Notes: generated by a model not told the origin, from the sequence alone. A stretch of 64,000 nt of DNA from Armatimonadota bacterium (GCA_022563855.1 JADFMN010000011.1:1-64000); one strand, 5' to 3'; positions 1-14,535 are shown, counted from the first letter of the stretch. Numbers and translations: made by a program.

Positions 1-680
1 ACGTGCGAGATCGCGCCCTCTTCTCCGAGCTGCCGCACGGCCTGGATCGGGTCGGCGCCCTGCCACCAGAGGTGCGAGGGGTCGAAGTTCGCGCAGATCC
101 GGTCGCCGTGCTTGCCGACCCCGTTTCTCAGCTTGAGAAGCGTGTCGTTCGAGTAGACCACGAAGCCGGGGTGCATCTCGATCCCAAACTTGACGTTGTG
201 CTCGGCCAGGAACGCTGCCTGCTTCTTCCAATACGGGAAGACCTTGCGCTTCCACTGCCACTCCAGCACGTCGCGGAACTCGTCGGGCCACGCGCAGGTG
301 ACCCAGTTCGGGTTCTTGGCGCGCGCGTGGTCGCCGGGGCAGCCGCTGAAGCCGTTGACGCACTCGATCCCCAGGGCGCTGGCGAGCTTGACGGCCTGGA
401 CGAACGCCTGGTGGTGCTCCTCGGCGATCTCCTTGACCGGGTGGAGCGGGTTGCCGTGGCACGAGATCGCGCTGAGGATCAGCCCGCGCGACTCGATGTT
501 CTTCATCAGCCTGTCGCGCTCGGCCTTGCTCTCCAGGAGCTTCTCGACCTCGAGGTGGGCCGAACCCGGGTAGGCGCCCGCGCCGAGCTCGACCGCCTCG
601 ATACCCTCCGCGACGACGATGTCGAGCGTCTCGTCGAGCGTCTTGTCGCCGAACAGCGCCGTGAAAATTCCGATCTTCAT
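1..680 (-). CDS. Sugar phosphate isomerase/epimerase (partial, C-terminus off window)
   Basis: The minus strand reads from ATG at 680 without a stop to the window edge, giving 226 residues that begin MKIGIFTALFGDKTLDETLD. This is the N-terminal pattern of the xylose-isomerase-like TIM-barrel family (IolE/YcjR type). Expected metal or catalytic positions are visible: a Glu in FGIEMHPGF and the Asp/His pair in NFDPSHLWW. Family members isomerise or epimerise sugars or inositol derivatives, but the substrate cannot be told from sequence. The C-terminal part lies outside the window. The long open frame on the opposite strand is a shadow. Confidence 0.88.
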   Translation of the reverse strand, partial: MKIGIFTALFGDKTLDETLDIVVAEGIEAVELGAGAYPGSAHLEVEKLLESKAERDRLMKNIESRGLILSAISCHGNPLHPVKEIAEEHHQAFVQAVKLASALGIECVNGFSGCPGDHARAKNPNWVTCAWPDEFRDVLEWQWKRKVFPYWKKQAAFLAEHNVKFGIEMHPGFVVYSNDTLLKLRNGVGKHGDRICANFDPSHLWWQGADPIQAVRQLGEEGAISH

Positions 681-762
681 GGTGGTGGCTCAGTTCTACC
701 CGAACCTTGCCCCGCATCGAAATCCGGCTTATACTGTTGCTGGGAATCCCGAGGAGATATCC

Positions 763-1596
763 ATGTTAGTATCAGCACTCACCCTTTTCGCCGCCATCAC
801 CTTGACCAACCAGGACGAAGTTGAAATACCGGTCACAAACGTCTCGGCAAGCTACGTGTATGACTATTTCACGCTGCAGGGTCGATTTACTAGCCCGCTT
901 TATTCGCAGAACAGGCTCGGATTCCTTCCCGATGGAGTCACCATTGAAATCACAACCGGAAAGAACAGTATTACCGCTCAAGGAACGCTTGAAGGAACGC
1001 GAGATCTGGCGCGGATCATCGCCCTACTCGACAAAGAGCCCCAAAACGTAGAACTCGACATTCACGTGTACGCCCGGCCACTAAACCGCACGATTGCGGC
1101 GAAGATGCTGACAGCAACCAACAGCACATGGGAGTACGTTGGACTTGCATCAGATACGACGATTCGCATCACGCCGATAATCAATGGTGACGGCACGATC
1201 GTTATTAGCTACGACCTCGGCACGATGGGATTTGGATTGTACGGAATCGTTAGGATTCGTGCGGGCACGTACGTTTACGCGAGGGTTTACACCGAAGAAA
1301 TCATCGATGAGGCGACAGGAGAGAAGAGGCTCGCGCTGATCATCAGCCATTCCGCAAGCAAGGACGAGATTCCGTCTTTCTTCCAGGACGATGATCCATT
1401 CAAGGACTTGCCTCACGACAGACACGTTCATGGTGATGGCGAAATTCCATCGCGTTTCGTCTCTTCGCGTAGCCGGTTTTCGCGTAGCCGCCGACAGGCT
1501 GTTATCAACGCAGTTGGCGATTTTGCAGTGGACAACCCACCGGCTGGCCTCGACGTGCGGCTCGAACTCATGGCAACGCATGAGAAAACCGATTAG
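763..1596 (+). CDS. Exported protein with a secretin-like short repeat, function unknown
   Basis: The start at ATG 763 was chosen because GAGGAG lies six bases upstream (751-756); a longer frame opens at 619 but lacks such a site. The product is 277 aa with a hydrophobic N-terminus (MLVSALTLFAAITL) that may be a signal peptide. The middle, about residues 50-90, has the rhythm of secretin N-domain repeats (ITAQGTLEGTRDLARIIALL, then a strand with VELDIHVYARPL). The rest is beta-rich. The last ~50 residues are Arg/Ser-rich and less orderly, so the C-terminus may have drifted. The stop overlaps the convergent peroxiredoxin stop by four bases. I do not recognise a defined family. Confidence 0.6.
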   Translation: MLVSALTLFAAITLTNQDEVEIPVTNVSASYVYDYFTLQGRFTSPLYSQNRLGFLPDGVTIEITTGKNSITAQGTLEGTRDLARIIALLDKEPQNVELDIHVYARPLNRTIAAKMLTATNSTWEYVGLASDTTIRITPIINGDGTIVISYDLGTMGFGLYGIVRIRAGTYVYARVYTEEIIDEATGEKRLALIISHSASKDEIPSFFQDDDPFKDLPHDRHVHGDGEIPSRFVSSRSRFSRSRRQAVINAVGDFAVDNPPAGLDVRLELMATHEKTD

Positions 1597-2093
1597 TCCA
1601 AGTTTGCTAAACAAGACTTGATCGCGTCGAAGTCGGGCTGCTCTGGCGGAGTCGGGGTCACCTCTGCGTACCGCACGACGCCCTGCTTGTCGATCACGAA
1701 CGCTGCGCGCTTCGAGCCTTCTCCCATCCCGAGGAAGTCGGGCAGCACCACGTCGTACGCCCGGACGGTCGTCTTCTCGTAGTCGCTCAGCAGCGGAACA
1801 CCGATCTTCTCCGCAGCCGCCCACGTCTTTTGCGCCAAGGCTGAGTCAACGCTGATCGCAAGCACCTGCGCGCCCATATCTTGGTAACCCCCCAGGGCGT
1901 CGGTCATCGTGCACATTTCGGTCGTGCACGGCGGCGTAAACACGCCCGGAAAGAACAGAAGCACGACGTTGCTCTTGCCTGCGTAGTCGCCGAGGCTCAC
2001 CGTAGCCAGCCCAAAATCGTTCGTCTCCGCGCCTTCCATGTTCGCAGACATCAAAGAAAAGTCCGGAGCCTTGCTTCCAACCGAAATCGCCAT
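1593..2093 (-). CDS. Peroxiredoxin (AhpC/TSA or Prx5-like)
   Basis: The 166-aa thioredoxin-fold peroxidase reduces hydroperoxides in the cytoplasm. The opening MAISVGSKAPDFSL and the motif FFPGVFTPPCTTEMC are diagnostic: Thr-x-x-Cys around residue 57 is the peroxidatic site, and a second Cys lies four residues later. The conserved catalytic Arg is probably in SKRAAFVIDKQG. The upstream frame extends further without a family match, so ATG 2093 is the start. The gene is convergent with the exported protein, and their stop codons overlap. The reductant cannot be told from sequence. Confidence 0.9.
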   Translation of the reverse strand: MAISVGSKAPDFSLMSANMEGAETNDFGLATVSLGDYAGKSNVVLLFFPGVFTPPCTTEMCTMTDALGGYQDMGAQVLAISVDSALAQKTWAAAEKIGVPLLSDYEKTTVRAYDVVLPDFLGMGEGSKRAAFVIDKQGVVRYAEVTPTPPEQPDFDAIKSCLANLD

Positions 2094-2334
2094 AACGAAC
2101 CAATTATGACGTTTTTGTACATATTCTGTGCCTCCGCCGGCTGAGCCATTGCCATATTGAAGTCGCCAAACGGCACGCCGTCGGAACTGCCGGGCCTCGC
2201 TTGGACGTCTTGTAGGGTTGTACGAGCTTCGAAATAGTCGAACGTAGGGGACTGCCGCGGAACCTTTCAGTCCGCGATGTTGGTAAAACGGTTGATCAGT
2301 TCCCGGTACAATCAGAAACAGGAAGTCGAATTTC

Positions 2335-3021
2335 ATGAAGAAGATCGCTAGTCTATTGCTGTGCGCAGCCCTTTCAGCGGGCGCTCTGGGAGCCGACAAG
2401 GACGTCGAGGACCTCCTAGCCAAGATGCGGAAGGCGTACCAGGAGACGAAGACAGCCAGCTTTGAGCTTGAGACAACGTTGTTGGCGGTGGAAGGCGACG
2501 TCGTGATCAAGATGAAAGGGTTGTTCAAGTCTCCGAACAAGCTGGCGGTGGACATCGTGATGAACATCGCGTCGGACGAGCGGAAGATCAACGTCATATC
2601 TGACGGAAAGCAGATCTACGCTTCTGCAACCGGCGTCGAGGAGGTCGGCAAGACAGATTTTTCGATCGACAGGTTGAACCAAGCGTTGGGCGCCGCTAAT
2701 CTGGAGGTCCTCTGCTTCTACGATTGGAAGCGGCAGCTATCAACGGATAAAGGGGCAAACATGCACGACAGCACTCTGTCAATCCGTAAGGAAAAGTGGA
2801 AGGGCAAGGAGTGGATCGTGCTCGAGGAATCCGCGCCAAGGGTCGATATTTACGTCGAGTACTTCATCGATCCGAAGACTCACTTCATTTGGAAAACGAT
2901 TCGGATGACGCTCGACAAGGAGTTCACGAACGGCGAGTACGTCCTTACGAAGCTCAAGACTGGGCTGACCATCAGCGACAAGCGGTTCGCCCCGCCGATC
3001 AAGACGGCCCCGCCTGCCTGA
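2335..3021 (+). CDS. LolA/LolB-fold exported protein (outer-membrane lipoprotein carrier-like)
   Basis: The 228-aa product starts with a clear signal peptide (MKKIASLLLCAALSAGALGA). It continues as a LolA-like half-barrel: a helix LLAKMRKAYQETKTASFELE, then paired strands such as VVIKMKGLFKSPNKLAVDIV and INVISDGKQIYAS. The C-terminal part (IYVEYFIDPKTHFIWKTI) also fits the DUF2092/LolA pattern. It probably binds a lipid or hydrophobic ligand in the periplasm; whether it is the true LolA is uncertain. It stands alone, convergent with the 5S gene. Confidence 0.7.
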   Translation: MKKIASLLLCAALSAGALGADKDVEDLLAKMRKAYQETKTASFELETTLLAVEGDVVIKMKGLFKSPNKLAVDIVMNIASDERKINVISDGKQIYASATGVEEVGKTDFSIDRLNQALGAANLEVLCFYDWKRQLSTDKGANMHDSTLSIRKEKWKGKEWIVLEESAPRVDIYVEYFIDPKTHFIWKTIRMTLDKEFTNGEYVLTKLKTGLTISDKRFAPPIKTAPPA

Positions 3022-3068
3022 TAGTCGTGCCCCCTCTGCTCCGGCAGGCTGAACTGCGGTAGCAGCCA

Positions 3069-3101
3069 TAAAAAAAGAGGCCCCACGCAAATCGTGGAGC
3101 C
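3069..3101 (-). terminator. Intrinsic terminator of the 23S-5S operon
   Basis: Just beyond the 5S 3' end, the minus strand forms a 9-bp hairpin (GGCTCCACG, loop ATTTG, CGTGGGGCC, with one GU pair) followed by a T-rich run at 3069-3076. This is a standard rho-independent terminator for the rRNA transcript. Confidence 0.85.
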
Positions 3102-3118
3102 ACTCAAGTTTATCTTCC

Positions 3119-3232
3119 CGCGCATCGTGCATATCTCCCAGGCAGTCGCCCACCAAGTACATCCGCCGCTGGGAGGCTTAACTGCCGTGTTCGGAATGGG
3201 AACGGGTGTGGCCCTCTCGCTGTGGACACGCG
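3119..3232 (-). rRNA. rrf: 5S ribosomal RNA
   Basis: The minus strand contains the universal 5S core (CCCGTTCCCATTCCGAACAC, then GTTAAGC and GTACTTGGTGGG). The ends were set from helix I: CGCGTGTC at the 5' end pairs with GATGCGCG at the 3' end, giving 114 nt. The gene lies about 100 bp downstream of 23S and is followed by an intrinsic terminator. Confidence 0.95.
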
Positions 3233-3277
3233 AAAAGAAATCGCTATTCTGTTTTGCCTGCTTGGACAAATCAGTTT

Positions 3278-3319
3278 GACCGTCGAACAGTTGTGAGCAG
3301 AGTGCGCGTTAAAGGCACC
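3278..3319 (-). other. 23S processing stalk, 3' arm
   Basis: This 42-nt arm is a near-perfect inverted match to 6298-6339 on the other side of 23S. In the precursor RNA the two arms would form a long duplex closing off 23S, the classic RNase III substrate in pre-rRNA. Confidence 0.8.
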
Positions 3320-3330
3320 GGGCCATTATT

Positions 3331-6290
<2,960 letters not shown>

Positions 6291-6297
6291 TAGACTC

Positions 6298-6339
6298 GGT
6301 GCCTTTAACGCACAGACTACTCACAATTATTCGACTGTC
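6298..6339 (-). other. 23S processing stalk, 5' arm
   Basis: This is the partner of 3278-3319. Both arms contain GGTGCCTTTAACGC when read outward from 23S and differ at only a few positions, so the base-paired stalk is conserved. Confidence 0.8.
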
Positions 6340-6398
6340 AAAATGCTCTGCCACAAACGGGCACCGGTACGGGCAGAAACGCCCACCGGCGAACAGGA

Positions 6399-6427
6399 AT
6401 GATACCGGACGCCCAGGTTGGAGTCAA
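6399..6427 (-). promoter_or_regulatory. Sigma70-type promoter for the 23S-5S transcript
   Basis: On the minus strand TTGACT (6427-6422) and TATCAT (6404-6399) are separated by exactly 17 bp. The predicted start near 6392 is about 50 bp before the 23S processing stalk. This strong promoter supports 23S-5S being its own transcription unit rather than the tail of an operon that starts with 16S. Confidence 0.75.
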
Positions 6428-6485
6428 GCCCGGGGACGCGAAATAGCAAAACAAGGACCAGTGGATGCTCGTGGGCGATCGGACG

Positions 6486-6971
6486 CTAGTGCATCTCCAG
6501 GTCGCCAAGCATCGTCTGGATGTAGTTCACCTGGCCGTGGTGATAGGTCAGGTTCCAGGCGTGCAGGCCCAAAACGTCCGCCATCGTCATCACCATTCCG
6601 CCGGCGAACGGCAGCGTCACCTCGTCCTCGAGCCTATCGTCAGGAAAATCGCTCACGATCTGGCAAAGCTCGGACGTTCCGTCCTTTGCCGCCTCTCGAC
6701 ACTTTGCGAGCGTGTTGAAGCTCTTTCGCAGCTTCTCAGACTCCTCCTTGGCGTGATCGTCGAACTCCAGCATTTTGCCGTCGCGGATGAGCCGCACGAA
6801 GAACTGCGGAGACATCGCGATCTCCTGCAGCTGGTTCAGCGCTGAGCGCGCCGTTTCTGCGGGCTTCCAGTCCCTCTTGTCCTCTGGCAGCGCGTCCACG
6901 GCGCGCAGCACGTCGTCCAGTGCACGCTGAGTCTGCTTGACGACTTGGTCCTGGTATCTCATTCCGCTCAC
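6486..6971 (-). CDS. DinB/YfiT-like four-helix putative metalloenzyme
   Basis: This 161-aa helical protein ends with HHGQVNYIQTMLG, the last-helix His signature of the DinB/YfiT (DUF1569-like) superfamily. Members include thiol-dependent transferases with a three-His metal site. The first expected ligand region, around residues 45-60, is less clear, so metal binding is not assured. Its ATG overlaps the transaldolase stop (ATGA), so the two are translationally coupled; an internal ATG three codons on is an alternative start. The reaction is unknown. Confidence 0.75.
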   Translation of the reverse strand: MSGMRYQDQVVKQTQRALDDVLRAVDALPEDKRDWKPAETARSALNQLQEIAMSPQFFVRLIRDGKMLEFDDHAKEESEKLRKSFNTLAKCREAAKDGTSELCQIVSDFPDDRLEDEVTLPFAGGMVMTMADVLGLHAWNLTYHHGQVNYIQTMLGDLEMH

Positions 6972-7648
6972 ACGGACGCCTTGTCGGAAATCGAAAGCCC
7001 AGCCTTGTTCCAGTCGTCCAGAAACCGCTGCAGACCGATCTCCGTCAGCGGATGTTTGAACAGTTGCGACATCACCTTGTAAGGCATCGTCGCGATCTGC
7101 GCGCCCACTTCCAGAGCGTCAGCGACGTGCTGCGGATGGCGGACTGACGCGACCAAGACCTCACTCTTAAAGCCGTACTGCTCGACCATCTCGACCGTTG
7201 CCGCGACCGCCTCCATTCCGTCCCCGCTCAGGTCGTCCACCCGGCCGACGAAGTTGCTGATGATCGTCGCGCCGGCCTTCGCTGCGAGCAGGGCCTGAGT
7301 GACGCTGAACACGAGCGTCACGTTCGTCCGAACGCCTTTCCCTGACAGAGTCGTCACCAACCGGACGCCGTCCTCGATCATCGGGACTTTCACGACGATC
7401 TGCTCGTGCCAGCTCGAAATCTCCAGCGCCTCTTTGAGCATCCCGTCGTAATCGGTCGCGACGACCTCTGCGCTGATCGCCCCGCCGGGAAGCAAGTCGC
7501 AGATCTTCAGAACGGTCTCTCGAAACCCTTTGCCGCTCTTCGCTATCAGGCTTGGATTCGTCGTGACGCCGTCTACGACGCCCCACTCGGCGACCCTGCG
7601 CACTTCTTCGACGTCACCAGTATCCAAGAACAGCTTCATCACGATCAT
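6968..7648 (-). CDS. tal: Transaldolase / fructose-6-phosphate aldolase family (TalC-type)
   Basis: The 226-aa TIM-barrel enzyme of the short transaldolase subfamily transfers dihydroxyacetone units in the pentose phosphate pathway. It shows KLFLDTGDVEEVRR at the start, GVTTNPSLIAKSG, the Schiff-base Lys in VVKVPM, NVTLVFSVTQALLAAKAGA and a C-terminal FLDDW. The family usually has SPFVGR; here it reads SNFVGR, one unusual residue beside the active site. The start may be ATG 7648 or the internal ATG at 7639 (MKLFLDT). It overlaps the DinB-like gene by four bases. Confidence 0.9.
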   Translation of the reverse strand: MIVMKLFLDTGDVEEVRRVAEWGVVDGVTTNPSLIAKSGKGFRETVLKICDLLPGGAISAEVVATDYDGMLKEALEISSWHEQIVVKVPMIEDGVRLVTTLSGKGVRTNVTLVFSVTQALLAAKAGATIISNFVGRVDDLSGDGMEAVAATVEMVEQYGFKSEVLVASVRHPQHVADALEVGAQIATMPYKVMSQLFKHPLTEIGLQRFLDDWNKAGLSISDKASV

Positions 7649-7701
7649 TCTATATGCGAACAGCCCCGCGTGTCACCCCCTGAGCGGATATCCTGTGGCC
7701 A

Positions 7702-9012
7702 ATGTCCGTCGACCGGCTCTCAGACACTATCGTGGCACCGATCACCGCCACCGGCGGCGCGGTCGCGCTCGTGCGGCTTTCGGGGCCGGATTCTTGGAGG
7801 ATCGCAGAAGTCGTCTTTGGAAACTGGCCGCAGAGAATCGAGCCTCGGCGAGCGACGTACGGCAGGTTCTCATCCGGCGACGACGGCCTGGTGATTCCGT
7901 TTCAGCAAGACTCTTCTTATACAGGGGAGCAGGTGGTCGAGATGTCCGTGCACGGGTCTGTCGCCTCCGTTCAGCACCTGCTCGACTCTTGCGTAGGCGC
8001 AGGCGCGCGGATGGCCGAGCCGGGGGAGTTCACGCTCCGCGCCTTCATGAATGGTCGCATGGACCTGACCCAAGCAGAAGGCGTTCGCGACACTGTGGCC
8101 GCGGCTACGGATTCGCAGCTCCGGCAGGCCAACCTCATGCGCGAGGGCAGCCTCCGCGACGAAGTCCGCTGCATCCGCTCCGAGATCGAAGGAGTCCTTG
8201 CGGCGGTGGAGGCCTCCACCGACTTCAGCGAGGAGGTCGGTGATCTGGACCGAGCCGCAGCTCGGAACCGATGCCTCGCAGCCCAAGCCAAGATCACTGC
8301 CCTGCTAGCGACAGAAGATGCGAGCCGCGTGGTGCGCGACGGCGCAAGCGTCGCCATAGTTGGCCTGCCGAACGCCGGTAAGTCCTCCCTCCTCAACGCT
8401 TTGATCGGCGCAGACCGCGCTATCGTCACCGAGGTCCCCGGCACAACACGCGACACGGTCGAGGCCGAGCTCTCCTGGAAAGGGCTCCTCGTCCGCCTAA
8501 TCGACACCGCCGGACTCCGCGAATCGGACGATCTGATCGAGTCTCTGGGCGTCGAGCGGTCCCGCTCAGCCATCGAGAACGCCGATGTCGTCCTCTACAT
8601 CTACGACAACGCGGTCGGCTGGCAGGATGAGGACGATGAACTATGCCGGCCGATCGGGCGCCCCTGCATCATCGTCGCGAACAAGATCGACCTCAATCCG
8701 CACGCAGAGCAGGGACTCCCCGTTTCGACGGTGACCGGCCACGGGTTGGAGCGTCTCGTCGAAGCCGTGCGGAAGCTCGTCCTCCAAGAGCCGACCAGCC
8801 CTGCTCTTATCAACAGCCGTCACGCCCCGCTGTTACAAGGCGCGCGCGAAGCGCTGGACCGCGTACACGAGACCCTCTCTTGCCCAGTTCCGGACGACCT
8901 GGCGGCGGTCGATCTTCTGGCAGCTATCAGGCTACTCGGAGAGGTCACAGGCGAGACCGCCACTCCCGATGTCATCGATCGCATCTTCCACGATTTCTGC
9001 ATTGGCAAGTAG
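7702..9012 (+). CDS. mnmE: tRNA uridine-34 modification GTPase MnmE
   Basis: The 436-aa protein has the full MnmE layout. The N-terminal tetrahydrofolate-binding domain (about 1-115) includes GEFTLRAFMNGRMDLTQAEG. The helical domain holds an embedded Ras-like G domain with Walker A GLPNAGKSS (221-229), PGTTRD, DTAGLR and NKID. The C-terminus is the invariant FCIGK, whose Cys is needed for modification. With MnmG it installs carboxymethylaminomethyl-type groups on wobble U34. The length is slightly short but normal. The gene starts about 50 bp from the divergent transaldolase gene. Confidence 0.96.
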   Translation: MSVDRLSDTIVAPITATGGAVALVRLSGPDSWRIAEVVFGNWPQRIEPRRATYGRFSSGDDGLVIPFQQDSSYTGEQVVEMSVHGSVASVQHLLDSCVGAGARMAEPGEFTLRAFMNGRMDLTQAEGVRDTVAAATDSQLRQANLMREGSLRDEVRCIRSEIEGVLAAVEASTDFSEEVGDLDRAAARNRCLAAQAKITALLATEDASRVVRDGASVAIVGLPNAGKSSLLNALIGADRAIVTEVPGTTRDTVEAELSWKGLLVRLIDTAGLRESDDLIESLGVERSRSAIENADVVLYIYDNAVGWQDEDDELCRPIGRPCIIVANKIDLNPHAEQGLPVSTVTGHGLERLVEAVRKLVLQEPTSPALINSRHAPLLQGAREALDRVHETLSCPVPDDLAAVDLLAAIRLLGEVTGETATPDVIDRIFHDFCIGK

Positions 9013-9028
9013 CGGGTATACCAACGCC

Positions 9029-11131
9029 ATGTCGCTCTGCCTTAGAGTCGTCTTGCTGTCGGTCATCATGGCCGCCTTCGTCACGACCTATCCAGAAGTG
9101 AGACTGGATGACAGGCCGCGGGTCCTCCTGATCGGCGATTCGATCTCGCAGGGGTACACCAAGTTCGTGCAAGAGCAATTGGCTGACGAGGCGGAGGTGC
9201 TTCGAATTCCGGGCAACGGGCGACACACCGGGTTCGGCCTGGAGAAACTCGACGAATGGCTGGGGGACGAACCGTGGGACGTCATCCACTTCAATTGGGG
9301 GCTGCACGACCTGGCGTACCGCAGCCCCGGCGTCAACCTGGATAAATTCAAGGGCACGGTATCCACATCGCCGGAGGATTACGAGAAGAACCTCGAAGCT
9401 TTGGTCGTGCGACTGAAAGAAACTGGCGCAAGGCTCATCTGGGCAAGCACTACTCCGGTGCCGCCCGGCGAGGCTGGACGCTACGTCGGCGACGACACTC
9501 GCTACAACTGGATAGCACAGAAAGTCATGTACCGTCACGGAGTACCGATCAACGACCTTCACGCAACGATCATGAAGATCGGCTATGAGGCGTTTACTGG
9601 TCCTGGCAACGTGCATTTCAAGCAAGAAACATCGCGGGTGCTTGCGGGTGAAGTGGCAGAGAGCATACGCGCCGCGATCGCGAAAGAAGTAAACCACCCG
9701 AACATAGTCTTGATCCTCGTAGACGACATGGGGTGGACCGATGTGGGAGTGTACGGTTCGACCTACTACGAGACGCCGAACATCGACCGGTTGGCAGCCA
9801 ACGGAATGAAGTTCACGCAAGGGTACGCCGCATGCGCGGTCTGTTCGCCGACGCGATACTCAATACTAACGGGCAAATACCCAACGCGCAGCGGGATCAC
9901 CGATTGGATCAGGCCGCTGGAGGGCGTTGATTGGAGCGAAGAGCAAGTCAGAGGCAGACCGGAGTTTCAGGGCGGTCCAGATCGACAACTCCTCACACCG
10001 ACGAACCCGCGATGGATGGAGCGGGACGAACTGACCATTGCAGAGGTGCTGCGATCGAAGGGGTACGCGACCGGTTTCATCGGCAAATGGCACCTCGGCC
10101 CGAAGGGGTACTGGCCGGAAGACCAAGGGTTCGATTTCAACCTCGGCGGCAACTCTTACGGTCACCCGCCTGACTACTTCGACCCGTATCCGCCGGTTCA
10201 CCAGCGCACAACGTTTCCTAACCTCGAGCCACGTCTAAAGGGCGAATACCTGACCGACCGGGAGGCAGACGAAGCCGTAGCGTTCATCCAGAGAAATCGC
10301 GACCGACCGTTCTTCTTGATGGTCGCGCACTACGCCGTGCACTCGCCGATCCAAGCCAAGGATGATCTGATTGCGAAGTACGAGGGAAAGCCAAAGACCA
10401 ATCAAAAGGAGCCGGTCTATGCGGCGATGGTCGAGAGCGTCGACGAGGCACTCGGAAGCATCGTTGAAGCGCTTGCGAGCGAAGGGCTCCTTGAGAATAC
10501 GCTGATCGTTTTCACATCGGACAACGGCGGCGCGGTCCACTTCCCCGCTACTGACAATGCACCGCTTCGCAAAGGCAAGGGCTACCCGTACGAAGGCGGG
10601 ATCCGCGAGCCGTACATCTTTCATTGGCCTGGTCACGTTCCAGCCGGCCGGGTGTCCGACCAAATCATCATGAGCACCGACCTATTTCCGACGTTTGCTC
10701 AAATTGCCGGTGCAACTGGTCAGGACTCGTTGTCAATCGACGGTATCGATCTGTCGAATGTGATCACAGGAAACGGCATCCTTGACCGCGAGGCGCTGAC
10801 GTGGCACTTCCCGCACTACTGGTGGGACACGAACATCACGCCGTACTCCATCATCCGTGACGGGAACATGAAGCTCATCTATCGGTATCAGCAGGACAGC
10901 TACGAGCTGTACGACCTGGACACCGACCTGTCGGAGCAACGAGACCTCTCAGCCTCGCGGCCATCGACCGTCAAAGCTATGAAAGCCAAGCTGGATCGGA
11001 TGTTGCGCTCGCAAGGCGCCAAATTCCCGAAGCCGGACCCTGATTTCAAGTCCGGAGACGAGCAGCAATATTATTTGCTGGGAATCGACTCCAACTCGGA
11101 ACGCGACGATTCTCGACCCGTAAATATATAA
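9029..11131 (+). CDS. Exported SGNH hydrolase-sulfatase fusion protein
   Basis: The start is ATG 9029, which gives a signal peptide (MSLCLRVVLLSVIMAAFV); the open frame extends back into mnmE without support. Residues about 30-215 are an SGNH/GDSL esterase with GDSISQGY (nucleophile Ser), an NWGLHDL block and a late His in NVHFK. From about residue 222 (NIVLILVDDMGWTD) the protein is a type I sulfatase. It carries the formylglycine motif CSPTR (Cys about 272), GKWHLG, and DNGG with the C-terminal Lys/His region. The two domains would remove acetyl and sulfate esters from polysaccharide. A formylglycine-generating enzyme must be encoded elsewhere. The total is 700 aa. Confidence 0.88.
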   Translation: MSLCLRVVLLSVIMAAFVTTYPEVRLDDRPRVLLIGDSISQGYTKFVQEQLADEAEVLRIPGNGRHTGFGLEKLDEWLGDEPWDVIHFNWGLHDLAYRSPGVNLDKFKGTVSTSPEDYEKNLEALVVRLKETGARLIWASTTPVPPGEAGRYVGDDTRYNWIAQKVMYRHGVPINDLHATIMKIGYEAFTGPGNVHFKQETSRVLAGEVAESIRAAIAKEVNHPNIVLILVDDMGWTDVGVYGSTYYETPNIDRLAANGMKFTQGYAACAVCSPTRYSILTGKYPTRSGITDWIRPLEGVDWSEEQVRGRPEFQGGPDRQLLTPTNPRWMERDELTIAEVLRSKGYATGFIGKWHLGPKGYWPEDQGFDFNLGGNSYGHPPDYFDPYPPVHQRTTFPNLEPRLKGEYLTDREADEAVAFIQRNRDRPFFLMVAHYAVHSPIQAKDDLIAKYEGKPKTNQKEPVYAAMVESVDEALGSIVEALASEGLLENTLIVFTSDNGGAVHFPATDNAPLRKGKGYPYEGGIREPYIFHWPGHVPAGRVSDQIIMSTDLFPTFAQIAGATGQDSLSIDGIDLSNVITGNGILDREALTWHFPHYWWDTNITPYSIIRDGNMKLIYRYQQDSYELYDLDTDLSEQRDLSASRPSTVKAMKAKLDRMLRSQGAKFPKPDPDFKSGDEQQYYLLGIDSNSERDDSRPVNI

Positions 11132-11170
11132 TAGAAGCACGTCCTTTGATAGCATAAGGCTCAAGAACCA

Positions 11171-13775
<2,605 letters not shown>

Positions 13776-13789
<14 letters not shown>

Positions 13790-14453
13790 GGCGACGGCCC
13801 TCGTCGCTGATCCACTGTTCGCATTCCGGGTAGTCCGGACAATGGCGCTCAACCAGCGTCCAGAATCGACGCGAGTGGTTCATGTGCCTGAGGTGGGCCA
13901 GTTCGTGGATGATGATGTAGTCCAGAATCTCCTCCGGAGCCATGATCAGCCGCCAGTTCAGCGAGATCGTTCTCTTCGACGAGCACGAACCCCAGCGGCG
14001 CTTTTGATCCCGGACGATCACGCGACTGGGCGACACTCCCATCTCCAAGGCCCGCTCAGCCACCGCGTTGGAAAAGGCCGGTCTAGCCTGCTTCGTCATC
14101 CACCCTCGCACCGCCTCCTTTCTCGCCTCTCGGCTCTTGCCTGGCGCCAAGAATTCGCCGTCCTGGAACAGCACCAGCTTGATCGGGCTCGGCATGATCG
14201 GATACCCGTCGCCCTGGTACGGAATCGCGTCGGGGCTGATCCGATCCAGATCGGTCAGGAGCTCTCCGAGCTGCCGGCCGATCCAGTTTTCGTGGATGTA
14301 CAGCGCCTCGTTGACATCCTGGAGCGTGTACCTGCGAGGAACGGTCACCAGGACCCCCTCAGGTTCAACTGAGAGGCGAATTCCGCGAGCGCGAGGTGAA
14401 ACTCGGAGGCTGACCGCCGCTATGTATCCAGAAAATTCGCGCTCGGCGATCAT
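13776..14453 (-). CDS. YgjP/DUF45-type zinc metallopeptidase
   Basis: The 225-aa protein has the M48-like C-terminal motif HELAHLRHMNHSRRFW (HExxH-like HELAH plus a downstream His). It also has the family signature RRWGSCSSKRTISLNWRL. The N-terminal half (RVSPRARGIRLSVEPEG, VPRRYTLQDVNEAL) is typical of the YgjP group, often annotated as SprT-like or M48. The substrate is unknown. The gene reaches 14 bp into the 3' end of clpB on the opposite strand. Confidence 0.88.
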
Positions 14454-14535
14454 TGTTTCATTCTAACCCCAAAGGCCGGACGATGCACCAATTCGCCAGG
14501 GAAATTAAGGGAAACTGGGAAGGTTGCTGTGCGCC

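Noticed and set aside
3-824. Long plus-strand open frame at the window start
   Set aside because: It is antisense to a clear sugar isomerase/epimerase on the minus strand and has no domain pattern of its own.
1593-2597. Long minus-strand frame extending upstream of the peroxiredoxin
   Set aside because: The peroxiredoxin starts cleanly at 2093; the upstream part is antisense to the LolA-like gene and has no family features.
6341-6485. A tRNA or 16S gene upstream of 23S
   Set aside because: Only a promoter and unstructured leader are visible before the DinB-like gene.
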